NCBI GenBank assembly: GCA_030745875.1
Contig: JASLNT010000014.1
Coordinates: 62,001 to 126,000, forward strand
DNA length: 64,000 nucleotides
DNA from: Phycisphaerae bacterium
GTDB lineage: Bacteria; Planctomycetota; Phycisphaerae; SM23-33
Direction: 5' to 3'
A program made the translations under genes and the position numbers. Below the pieces are notes generated by a model. That model did not search any database and was not told the origin of the DNA. It saw nothing but the letters and a program-made list of their open reading frames with translations. This document shows, piece after piece, positions 17,791 to 26,124 of the stretch. Position 1 is the first letter of the stretch, and each line of letters starts with the position of its first letter.

Positions 17791-19035
17791 CTAACGCCCC
17801 GCCTCCTTGCGCATCACCCGAGCCATCGGAAAGCCCACCACGACAATCAGCGCAGCCAGAGAAATCCCTACGATCAACAGCAGACGGAACGAGCCTTTGT
17901 CCGGCGTGTTCGCCTGCGCCGCCGGCTGGGTGGTGGTCAGAGTCACGTCCGTCGCTTCGACCTCGTCTGAAGCAAGTCGTGGGAGCGGGGGCATGGTCAT
18001 CAGCGGTTGCCCGGCCAGGGCGGCGTCCCAGTTCACGCTGAACATTATGTCCGTGCCCGGGTTAAGATCCTTGACCTGACAGGAGCATTTTCCAACCAGG
18101 AATATGCTCGCATCTTCTATGTTTTCAGCATCTATTCCTTTTCCGGCAAAAGCGGCCAGCGCCCGCCCTCGACCGAAAATCGGGAAGGCGATGGGCTCTT
18201 TCAACTCGGTCAAGCCTTCTTCGCTGCTCAACAGCATCTGAACGAACATGCGTTCGGCCGGATCGGCCCGCGAGACCCGCAGCATCGTAAACGCCAGCTT
18301 CAGCTCAACGGCTATCTCGTCTTCGTAGGGTCCCACATCGGGCGTGGGAGCCTGCTCGGGAAGCTGCAGTTCCTCGTTCATACGGGCCAGTTCCGTCTCC
18401 AGCATTTTGGCGGCCGCGTCGTCCTGATCCTTGTCGCCCGATTCCAGCAGCACCCATACGCTCGAATCGCCGCTGAGCAGGCGCTTGGCGACCTTCTGGC
18501 GGGCTGGTGAATCGATAATGTCCCGGGCGACGTTCCCGTCGAGCTTTCCAGCGTAAACGACCGGCCAGACCGCACCCCTGGGCCCGCGCTGGGCGGGATA
18601 GCGAAGCACCATCGCGGGCATTGGGATATCCGTTGGAGGGGGGAACTTCTTGAGAAGATACTCCCTCTGCGCGTCAGCCCGCGATTTCTCGGGCTGCGTG
18701 GTCGGTTGGGTTGTCGGCTGGGCGCCCGCCGCTTGCGTCGTTGCCGGCTGGGTGGTTACGGGCTTGGAGATGTCCAGCACGTAGACCGACACCTGCGAAC
18801 CTTCGGTTTCCTGGACTTTCTCCAACCAGTCGATAATCGCCTGATCGTCGGCGCTGAGAGGTGCGTTGTGGTAGATCATCAACGGATAGTAATCACCAGG
18901 CCACTTCTCCAGGGCGTAGCGAAATACGGGAGTCTGGCAGGCGCGCACGCTCGCGGCGCCGGCCGCCAGAACCGTAAACACAAGCAGACCAAGGCATAGC
19001 AGCTTTAATCGGCACGAGTATCTGTCTTCATTCAT
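17791..19035 (-). CDS. Thr-Gln-Pro-rich envelope protein, unknown family
   Basis: 414 residues from the ATG at 19035, chosen because GGGAGGG lies 5 bases upstream (an ATG 24 bases earlier has no such site). A signal peptide ends near RACQTP, there is a low-complexity linker of TTQPATTQ-type repeats at about 90-115, a folded middle part, and a single C-terminal helix (LLLIVGISLAALIVVVGFPMARVM) followed by basic residues, so a type I membrane protein. Cysteines occur only in the ACQTPVFRYALEKWPGDYYP motif near the mature N-terminus and in a CSC motif before the linker to the helix. I do not recognise the family. It is the first gene of the nine-gene operon and probably works with the FtsX/LolD-type pair. 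Confidence 0.7.
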   Translation of the reverse strand: MNEDRYSCRLKLLCLGLLVFTVLAAGAASVRACQTPVFRYALEKWPGDYYPLMIYHNAPLSADDQAIIDWLEKVQETEGSQVSVYVLDISKPVTTQPATTQAAGAQPTTQPTTQPEKSRADAQREYLLKKFPPPTDIPMPAMVLRYPAQRGPRGAVWPVVYAGKLDGNVARDIIDSPARQKVAKRLLSGDSSVWVLLESGDKDQDDAAAKMLETELARMNEELQLPEQAPTPDVGPYEDEIAVELKLAFTMLRVSRADPAERMFVQMLLSSEEGLTELKEPIAFPIFGRGRALAAFAGKGIDAENIEDASIFLVGKCSCQVKDLNPGTDIMFSVNWDAALAGQPLMTMPPLPRLASDEVEATDVTLTTTQPAAQANTPDKGSFRLLLIVGISLAALIVVVGFPMARVMRKEAGR

Positions 19036-19368
19036 TACAGCCCTCCCGGGCATGAGCATAAGGCAGGGTTCACACTGACATCATAGCAGTTCTCGCCGGT
19101 AGGTTTCAAACGAACTTGCATGTCCGCTTATTACCGGATCATCGTCTTTTCTGGGCGGCCCCGCGCCCGTGTGGACACTGTCAGTATATCGCCTTAGAGT
19201 CCGGCTTGCTCGAATCTTTTGGGTATGTCACCGCCCGAGCCTTTGGATACATCATGCTAAACTCATCCCGAAGGGCGCAACCGGTTTAAGAATCAGCCGG
19301 TTACCGTCGAATCCCGATCGGCGGGAGGTTCACAATAGGTTCACAGTTCACACAGTTTGAGAGGGCGC
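19036..19368. other. Intergenic region upstream of the transport/PQQ operon
   Basis: 333 bases between the start of the first operon gene and the end of the sulfatase gene on the same strand. It must hold the operon promoter and any terminator for the sulfatase. No clear sigma70 box pair, tRNA or riboswitch was found by eye. The only visible structure is the small GTTCACA repeat at its right end. Confidence 0.6.
19327..19353 (+). repeat. Three short GTTCACA direct repeats
   Basis: GGTTCACA at 19327-19334 and again at 19338-19345, then GTTCACAC at 19346-19353. Spacings are 11 and 8 bases. Could be an operator or chance; it is about 300 bases upstream of the operon start. Confidence 0.4.
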
Positions 19369-20871
19369 TTATCGCCGCTTTTCCTTATATCTCGGGTTTG
19401 TTTTCATCATTTTGGCATCCACTTCTTTTCGCCACTTGTGGATCATCTTCCGCAGTTCGGCCGCCTTCTCGGGCATCTTGGCGGCCAGGTCCTTGTGCTC
19501 GCCGATGTCGTCTTTGAGGTTGTACAGCTCCACGCTGTCGTCCTCGAAGAACTCGATCAGCTTGTAATCACCCATGCGAATCGACGACCCCGGTCGCCCG
19601 CCCTGGTTTCCGTAGTGCGGATAATGCCAGTAGATCGCCTTGCGGTCCAACTTCCCGCCCTTGAGCGCGGCGGTGATGCTCACGCCATCGACGTGCTGGT
19701 CGGACTTCGCCGGCAGGCCCGCGATGTCCAGGAACGTCGGATAGTAGTCTGTAGAGGTCACCGGCGTATCGCAAACGCTTCCGGGTTTCGTAACGCCCGG
19801 CCAGCGGATAACCGTCGGCACGCGCACCCCGCCCTCGTATAACCAACCCTTTCCGCCCCGCAGCGGGAGGTTCGCGGTATTGTGCCCTTCGGACGTCGAC
19901 AGCCCGCCGTTGTCCGACGTGAACACCACCACCGTATCGTCGGATATCCCAAGTTTGGCGAGTTTCTTCGTCAGCTTGCCGACGTTCTCGTCGACGCTGT
20001 AGATCATGGCGGCGTACACGGGGTTCTGCTGAATCTGGCGGGCCTTGTTCTTGTGCTCGGTAATAAACTCCGGGCCCTCGGGTTTCGGCATCCCGGCGAG
20101 CTTGTCCTTGAACTTCTTGACGTACTTGGGCTTGGCCTGCAGCGGATTATGCACCGAGTAGAACGACAGATAGCACAGGAACGAGCCGTCCTTGTTGGCC
20201 TCGATGAACTTGATCGCCTCATCGGTCAGGCGGTCGGTGAGATACTCGCCCTTGGGCCCGTCTTCGAGATGCGGATTGGCGTACAGTGAGAAATATCCGC
20301 CGGGCAACGTCGGGTCCTTCGCCAGCCCGCGGTTCCCGTAAGACTTATACGGAGCCCCGTTCCGCCCGCCGCCCTTGTTGATATCGAAGCCCTGCTTCTC
20401 CGGGAAGTATCCCTCCCCGCCGAGATGCCACTTGCCCGCAAAGAACGTCTTGTACCCGTGGGCTTTCATCGCCTCGGCGATGGTCACTTCCTCAAGCGGG
20501 AGATAATGCTTGTACGGCGCGGGCAGCAGCTTGGCCCGCCGCCCGCCGCCGAAGTAGTCGGTGGTGTCGGTCCGCGCCGGGTACTTGCCCGTCATTATGC
20601 TGCCCCGCGTAGGCGAGCATACCGGACACGCCGCATACGCGCTTGTCATCTTCACGCCCGATTTCGCAAGCGCGTCGATGTTCGGCGTCTCGTAGAACTT
20701 GCTGCCGAAGCACGCCACATCCGTCCAGCCGAGATCGTCGACCAGAACGAACACGAACTTCGTCTTCCTGGAAGATCCCCCCGCCGCGGCGCCCCGCAAC
20801 ACTCCGGGCACACAAGCCGCCGCCGCACCGGCGGCGACTGCTTTCAAGAAACTCCGTCTATTGGTTCGCAT
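19369..20871 (-). CDS. Tat-exported sulfatase (arylsulfatase A-like)
   Basis: 500 residues from the ATG at 20871, which has GGAGA 7 bases upstream. N-terminus TNRRSFLKAVAAGAAAA is a textbook twin-arginine signal. The alkaline-phosphatase-fold metal site starts with VLVDDLGW, and the formylglycine motif is CSPTR at 85-89 followed by GSIMTGKYP, so a cysteine-type sulfatase that needs maturation before use. Later motifs include FFAGKWHLGG and VVFTSDNGG. It hydrolyses sulfate esters, in this family usually on polysaccharides or aryl sulfates. It sits next to a GH127-type glycosidase gene (150-base gap), which suggests breakdown of a sulfated, arabinose- or related sugar-containing glycan. Confidence 0.93.
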   Translation of the reverse strand: MRTNRRSFLKAVAAGAAAACVPGVLRGAAAGGSSRKTKFVFVLVDDLGWTDVACFGSKFYETPNIDALAKSGVKMTSAYAACPVCSPTRGSIMTGKYPARTDTTDYFGGGRRAKLLPAPYKHYLPLEEVTIAEAMKAHGYKTFFAGKWHLGGEGYFPEKQGFDINKGGGRNGAPYKSYGNRGLAKDPTLPGGYFSLYANPHLEDGPKGEYLTDRLTDEAIKFIEANKDGSFLCYLSFYSVHNPLQAKPKYVKKFKDKLAGMPKPEGPEFITEHKNKARQIQQNPVYAAMIYSVDENVGKLTKKLAKLGISDDTVVVFTSDNGGLSTSEGHNTANLPLRGGKGWLYEGGVRVPTVIRWPGVTKPGSVCDTPVTSTDYYPTFLDIAGLPAKSDQHVDGVSITAALKGGKLDRKAIYWHYPHYGNQGGRPGSSIRMGDYKLIEFFEDDSVELYNLKDDIGEHKDLAAKMPEKAAELRKMIHKWRKEVDAKMMKTNPRYKEKRR

Positions 20872-21022
20872 ATAATTTCTCCGGGTCATTATTAATCGTT
20901 GTCGCCTTCGGCGTTGATCTTTCTCATTATCAGGCGAACCGCAACAATCATCGTGCAGAACGCAATCGCAACATCAGACTTGCACAGCGCCAAAGAAAGA
21001 CCCAAAGAACGCGCCGGTGCGC

Positions 21023-24000
21023 CTACTTCAGCGTGACGTTAAGGTAGACCGAGTGTCTTCCGTATGTTTCAAAGAACGGCTTGAGTTCCGCGTCGCCTAT
21101 CTTGAAACGCAGAGTCGACGGATCTCCCGTGATTGACTTTCCGATGTCCTCGGCGTCCAGGGTCACCCCGCGCCACTCGGACCTGGCCTGGGGCTCCTGA
21201 ACCGCGAGCAGGACCGGCCCGTAGAAGATGCTGGCGATGTTGGGCTGATCCATGATTCGGCTCAGTCTGAATCCAAACGGCATCTTGATCTCGACGGCGT
21301 CTTTGTCCTTCCAGGTCCGCTTCAGCGCCAGATAGCTCCCGGGCCTGGCGTCAACCTTCTGGTCCTTTCCGTTGATCTTGACCTCAAAGCCGCGCGTCGC
21401 CCACTTCGGCACGCGCACCTTCACGGTGAATTCACCTCCGCCGCCGATGGTCAATTTCGTGCTGTCCGCATAGGGGTAACAGGTGCTCTGGGTGACGGTG
21501 ACTTTCTTTTCCTTCCAGGTCAACGTTGACGGTACGTAAAGGTTGACGTACAGCGTCGAGTTGTCCAGGCTCTTGAGGTAGATCGAGTCCTGGAGCTTCG
21601 TGCTGGACTCGATCGCCGTTCCGTTGCAGCAGGTGAACCCGGTCATATGCGGGTTTCCGAAATGTTTTCGGGCGCCGGGATTCAGCGGCACGTGGTAGGT
21701 GTTGGCGGCGCTGTTTTCGGCGACCGAGGCCAGAATGTGGTTGTACAGGGCCTGCTCGTAGTAGTCCATGAACTTGCCTTCGGGGGCGAACATGAAGAGC
21801 TGGCGGCTTAGTTTGAGCATGTTGTAAGTCGCGCAGGTTTCGTTCTGCCCGCCTTTGGCGAACCCGTTTTCGAATAACGAATTAGGTTGGGCGGTGAAGC
21901 ACTCGGAGTTATTGGGTTTGCTTGCCCCGGCCACGCCGCCGATGCTGTACGAGTAGCAGTCGGTCGCGAATCGCCAGAAGTTGTCGGCGACCCGGTAATA
22001 CTTAATATCCCTGGCGCCCTTGTAAGTTTCAAGCGAGCCGGTGATCTGCGGGATGTGCTGATTGGCGTGCTTGCCCCGAATCGTGTCGATGTTCCTGGCC
22101 AGTCCGCCCGAATGCTCGGCGTCGCCGAAGAAGAAGCTGATGTTGTCGAACAGTTTGGCGCACTGGAGGTACTTGTCCTTGCCGGTGAGCGTATGCAGGC
22201 GGGCCATCACTTCGTTCATGCCCCCGTACTCGCCGGCGATGTACCTGTTCCACATGCTGATGCGGGTCTTTGTCGGGACAACCTTGAGCCGCTGATACAC
22301 CCACGTTCCCATGCCTTCGGCGATCTTCAGGGCTTTTTCGTTTCCGCCGACCTCGTAGCAGTCCAGCAGTCCGGCGATAATCTTGTGCAGCGTGTAGTAC
22401 GGAGCCCATATCTGCGTATTCTTTCCGCCGTACGTGGCGCCTTTCTCCAGCATGATGAACTGGTCCGGCGGGTATCCGCTGATGAAGCCCTTGCCCCAGT
22501 TCCAGTAGTCGGTCCTGATCCCTTCTTCGCTCAGGTCCGAATCGTAGTCCTTCTTGCCCGGTCCCCTGGGCACTCTCGCCGGGTCGGCGTTGCAGGGTCC
22601 GCCTTTTTTCGCCGGCGTCCCGGACAACTGCGACAGGGTGTAGAGCGTGTCGATCAGATACTCCATCTTCTTCATGAGGACCTTGCGGAGTTTCTCGTCG
22701 TAAGTCGCACTGGCGTAGGCTTGCGCGACGGCCGACAGGTAGTGGCCGCTGCCGTGTCCGCGCAGGCGGGTTTTTCGGCTGTCCCAGCCGCCCAGGGGCT
22801 TAACGCCTTCGGGCTGCTTCTGTCCGAAAGCATCGCGGAAGTTGAACAGGAAACTGTCGGGGTCCGTTTTCGCCAGGGCCAGGAAGAACTTGTCGCGGTT
22901 CCTGGTGAACTTCGTCTCGCCGCTCTTGGCGTCCTTGTTCAAGATAACGTCGCCCAGGGCGAACGGAGCCATCCCGAGTTTCGGGGCGCGGATTGTGTCG
23001 GTATGGTCCTTGACGGTTATCGTGGCTTTGGGTTCCAGCGCAGTTCCGGGGACCTTTCCGGTTATCGTGTAGGTTCCGGGTTTTCGGACGATTATGTTGT
23101 CTCTCGGCGCCGGCCAGATAACTCTGAGCGCAGGGCCTTTGGCTCCGTTTGCGTACAGTCCGGGAATATAGCCCGGCAGGTGCGGCAGGCAGCCTGTCTC
23201 GGTGCTTACGCTTACATCGGGTATGCTCTTGAGCATTGCGATTTTGGGCAGGGCTTTTCGAGCGTCAGCGATTCTCTGTTTGTCCTGCCGGGGCTTCTTT
23301 GTATTGACTGCTGTGGTCTTCTTGCCCGACAGCGCATTGTTGCGGATGACGGCGACCTGCTTGCCCGACAGGGCGATCCTGTAAACTCGCACGTCGCGAA
23401 TCAGGGCGTTCAGATCGGCGTGTTTGCCTATAGCCTGGCCGATGGTCAGGTTGTTGCACGACGCCTTGCGCTGGTGGAATATCTTATCGAGGGGCGCATC
23501 GACGCCGGAGGCTCCGGCGACCTTCTTACCGTCCACGTAGCAGCTCAGGGTCTTCTTGTCGGCGTCGAGGACCACCGCCATATGCACCCACTTCTTCGCC
23601 GCGATGCGCGGAGCCTTGATGCCTTTTCCCCCGACCGGTCCGGTAGCGGTTATTCTCGCCGAAATGCCCTGGCCCGAGCCCGAGCCGCTCAGGGCGCAGT
23701 AGAACTTTCGATTGTCGTCCCGGACGAAGTTGAAGAACATCTGTGCCGGCGCACTGTTTCGCAGATAGATCCATCCGGTTATGCTGGTCGAATCCGAACC
23801 GATCATGACCTGCCCGGGGATCTGGACAAATCCGCCGTTCTCACCGCCCGGAAGCGAAAGCACCGGACCGAATCTGGCGTCCTTGACGTAAGCGGACTTG
23901 CCCCCTTTCACCGCGGCGTGGGAGTTGTTCCTCGACCAGTCTTCGGAGTTCCCGTTGAACACGTATCGGGCGACCAGGGCGGTCTCTCCTATTCCGTCAA

Positions 24001-24100
24001 GAAACTGATCTCCGCCTTCAGCTTGCGATCGACTGGCAAAAACCGTCAACCCGACAACCACGATCAAAACCGACACGCTCAATACAAATCTTCTACTCAT
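21023..24100 (-). CDS. Secreted LamG + GH127-like glycoside hydrolase
   Basis: 1025 residues from the ATG at 24100 (GAGGC upstream); the frame is open for 63 more codons, but only this start gives a signal peptide (SRRFVLSVSVLIVVVGLTVFAS). Residues about 30-230 are a concanavalin-like LamG domain (LVARYVFNGNSEDWSRN, MHMAVVLDADKK-like strand, LNALIRDVRVYRIAL). Then an Ig-like stretch, then a GH127/DUF1680 alpha6/alpha6 barrel: YGGMNEVMARLHTLTG, the Glu-Cys pair in NETCATYNMLKL (about residue 752) and the double Cys in FTCCNGTAIESS (about 822). In the known beta-L-arabinofuranosidase these residues bind zinc and one Cys is the nucleophile. Probable substrate: beta-L-arabinofuranosyl or similar linkages. 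Confidence 0.88.
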   Translation of the reverse strand: MSRRFVLSVSVLIVVVGLTVFASRSQAEGGDQFLDGIGETALVARYVFNGNSEDWSRNNSHAAVKGGKSAYVKDARFGPVLSLPGGENGGFVQIPGQVMIGSDSTSITGWIYLRNSAPAQMFFNFVRDDNRKFYCALSGSGSGQGISARITATGPVGGKGIKAPRIAAKKWVHMAVVLDADKKTLSCYVDGKKVAGASGVDAPLDKIFHQRKASCNNLTIGQAIGKHADLNALIRDVRVYRIALSGKQVAVIRNNALSGKKTTAVNTKKPRQDKQRIADARKALPKIAMLKSIPDVSVSTETGCLPHLPGYIPGLYANGAKGPALRVIWPAPRDNIIVRKPGTYTITGKVPGTALEPKATITVKDHTDTIRAPKLGMAPFALGDVILNKDAKSGETKFTRNRDKFFLALAKTDPDSFLFNFRDAFGQKQPEGVKPLGGWDSRKTRLRGHGSGHYLSAVAQAYASATYDEKLRKVLMKKMEYLIDTLYTLSQLSGTPAKKGGPCNADPARVPRGPGKKDYDSDLSEEGIRTDYWNWGKGFISGYPPDQFIMLEKGATYGGKNTQIWAPYYTLHKIIAGLLDCYEVGGNEKALKIAEGMGTWVYQRLKVVPTKTRISMWNRYIAGEYGGMNEVMARLHTLTGKDKYLQCAKLFDNISFFFGDAEHSGGLARNIDTIRGKHANQHIPQITGSLETYKGARDIKYYRVADNFWRFATDCYSYSIGGVAGASKPNNSECFTAQPNSLFENGFAKGGQNETCATYNMLKLSRQLFMFAPEGKFMDYYEQALYNHILASVAENSAANTYHVPLNPGARKHFGNPHMTGFTCCNGTAIESSTKLQDSIYLKSLDNSTLYVNLYVPSTLTWKEKKVTVTQSTCYPYADSTKLTIGGGGEFTVKVRVPKWATRGFEVKINGKDQKVDARPGSYLALKRTWKDKDAVEIKMPFGFRLSRIMDQPNIASIFYGPVLLAVQEPQARSEWRGVTLDAEDIGKSITGDPSTLRFKIGDAELKPFFETYGRHSVYLNVTLK

Positions 24101-24219
24101 CTCATGCCTCACAGGTTCATTGGCGTTGGAAATCAGCGTTGGCAAAGCGGTAATGCGCCCGCGACCGCCGCGGACCCGAGGCGCAATCCTATTGCGATTG
24201 TCGAGCGTCCGCAAGGCGA

Positions 24220-24628
24220 TTACTCCACATTCTCGCGAAAACGTGCTCTGACGGAATGGGCGCCTTTTGATTTGGCGGCGGCGTTCCATTGGCGCACGGG
24301 TTTCATCCTGGGCGTTACTTCAACAGCTACGACCTGGCCGACCTTGTTCTTCCGATTGTAACTCGTCACCAGCGTATTACCGTTAGCCATCGGCGCGCAA
24401 TACACGACCTCATCGTCTATCGGGTAGTCGAGTACGATCTTCTTATCCTTGGAACAATGCGAACCCCGTCCTCGCCCCCAGTTTTGCCCGAGGGCGGATA
24501 CGCGATCAGTATCTCGTCGTTCTTCAATCGCCACGCATCGATCGACGAGACGCCGCCGTATGCCCATCGGTCAACACCATGGCGAGTACTGCTCAGGCCA
24601 ATGCTGCAAACACGCTCTTCTTCAACAT
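24220..24628 (-). pseudogene. Decayed secreted beta-propeller-like gene (two frameshifts)
   Basis: An ATG one base after the sulfatase stop begins MLKKSVFAALA, a signal-peptide start, then hits TGA. Coding sense continues in a second frame (WAYGGVSSIDAWRLKNDEI, LIAYPPSG) and then in a third (SKDKKIVLDYPIDDEVVY, MANGNTLVTSYNR, VGQVVAVEVTP) to a TAA at 24220. The pieces together resemble a short stretch of an NHL/PQQ-like propeller in which a question of 'what was stored, compute, log' type blades recur (NGNTLVT, VAVEVTP). Two single-base-scale indels and an overall length of about 135 codons mark it as a remnant. It lies in the same direction as, and just after, the iduronate-sulfatase-like gene. 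Confidence 0.55.
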
Positions 24629-24629
24629 G

Positions 24630-26105
24630 TCACTGATCCTTGGGAGTTTGATCCGGACGGGGCGTTCTTTTCTCTTCAGACGCAGCATACGACTTATGTC
24701 CCGTCGAACCGACGCCGAGTATTTTGTAGCGTTTTTTGGGTATGCGAAGTCTGTGCTTCCTTATTGCTTCTGCGTATTTGGGATCCTTGATCACGTTGTT
24801 CCATTCGCCCGGATCCTTGGTGCGGTCGTAGAATTCTTCTGATCCGTCGTTGTATTGAATGAAACGATACCGTCTGGATATGATCGCGTAGTTACCGGGT
24901 CCGAAGCTGGTTCTGGCCATGTGAGGCCAGTCGGCGTTGGGGTCTTTCAGCAGCGGAGCCAGGGAATTGCCTTCGTGCAAGGGGTCGGGCTTGTTGCCGG
25001 TCAGTTCCAGCAGCGTCGGATAGATGTCCAGCAGTTGGGCGGGCTGATCGCACTTTACTCCCTTGGCGAGGCCCGGGCCGACGATGATCATCGGCGTGCG
25101 GGTCCCATCCTCCCAGAGGCTGCGTTTGGCCCATCGCTCCTTTTCGCCCAGGTGGAATCCGTGATCGCTGAACAGGACGATGTAGGTGTTGTCTTTGTAC
25201 GGGCTGGCGTCCAGGGCCTTGAGCACCTTGCCCACCTGGGCGTCCACGAAACTCACGCAAGCCAGATACGACTGCACCAGCGGTTTCCATTCGTTGTTTT
25301 CGGTGACCCACTTGTGAGTGGGCGCCACGTGCTTCAGGCGCGTGAGGTTGATACCGTACGGAGAGATGTCTTTGAGATCATCAGCGACGGTCTTGGGCAG
25401 TTTGAGGGTGTCCAGCGGGAAGAGATCGAACCACTTTTGCGGTGCGTATTGGGGCACGTGCGGCCGGTAGAAACCGGTGGCCAGGAACAGCGGTTTGTCG
25501 TATTTCTTCTTGAGCTGCTGGACGCCCCAGGAAGCTATCTTGTGGTCCGGCATCTGGGCGTCGCTCTGTGGGAACGGGCCCCAGTCCCAAAGCGGGTGAC
25601 CCGGGCAGGAGGTGAGTTTCTTCCTGGGTCTCGGTCCCATACCGCCGAACCCGCCGCCGTAGTTAGGCAGATACTTGGTGTTCTGGCGGCCGTGGAAGAG
25701 CTTTCCGGCGCCGGTCACGTAATAACCCTCGTCCTGGAAGCGTTTCGGCATGAGCTTGTTCTTCCTGGATACCGGTGATTGATCGAGATCCGGGCTCAAA
25801 AAATAAATCCCGCTGCTGCTGGGATACAGCGACGTCATCAGGCTGGCGCGTGACGGGTTGCAGACCGGCGACTGGCAGTGTGCGTTGGTGAACAGCACGC
25901 CGCGGGCGGCCAGCGCGTCGATATTCGGCGTTTTGGCCTGCGGGTGTCCGCCAAGGCAACCAATCCAGTCGTTCAGATCGTCAACGCCGATCAGCAACAC
26001 GTTGGGCTTCTTGCCCCTGGAGGCGGGTTTAGCTTTTGCGGTCAGGGGCAACGCCGACGCCGCGGCGGTCACCGCGGCTGCTCTGAGGAATTCTCTTCGT
26101 TTCAT
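24630..26105 (-). CDS. Tat-exported sulfatase (iduronate-2-sulfatase-like)
   Basis: 491 residues. Twin-arginine signal MKRREFLRAAAVTAAA, metal-site start LLIGVDDLNDW, formylglycine motif CNPSR at 82-86 followed by ASLMTSLYPSS. The LND variant after the metal-binding aspartates and the long FYRPHVP...W segment (TGFYRPHVPQYAPQKW) are typical of the iduronate-2-sulfatase-like subgroup. Later FSDHGFHLGEKERWAKRSLWE is the second metal/substrate segment. Likely substrate: a sulfated uronate or related residue in a polysaccharide. It is followed by the decayed gene and precedes the LamG-GH127 gene in the same direction, and is 19 bases from the PAP2 gene upstream. Confidence 0.93.
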   Translation of the reverse strand: MKRREFLRAAAVTAAASALPLTAKAKPASRGKKPNVLLIGVDDLNDWIGCLGGHPQAKTPNIDALAARGVLFTNAHCQSPVCNPSRASLMTSLYPSSSGIYFLSPDLDQSPVSRKNKLMPKRFQDEGYYVTGAGKLFHGRQNTKYLPNYGGGFGGMGPRPRKKLTSCPGHPLWDWGPFPQSDAQMPDHKIASWGVQQLKKKYDKPLFLATGFYRPHVPQYAPQKWFDLFPLDTLKLPKTVADDLKDISPYGINLTRLKHVAPTHKWVTENNEWKPLVQSYLACVSFVDAQVGKVLKALDASPYKDNTYIVLFSDHGFHLGEKERWAKRSLWEDGTRTPMIIVGPGLAKGVKCDQPAQLLDIYPTLLELTGNKPDPLHEGNSLAPLLKDPNADWPHMARTSFGPGNYAIISRRYRFIQYNDGSEEFYDRTKDPGEWNNVIKDPKYAEAIRKHRLRIPKKRYKILGVGSTGHKSYAASEEKRTPRPDQTPKDQ

Positions 26106-26124
26106 TTTAGCACCCGTTCAAGTA

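Noticed and set aside
21887-24361. Plus-strand ORF of 824 codons
   Set aside because: Lies exactly opposite the LamG-GH127 gene, which has clear domains and a signal peptide; the plus-strand product is an Arg/Gly/Val-rich translation with no recognisable domain. Antisense shadow of a GC-rich gene.
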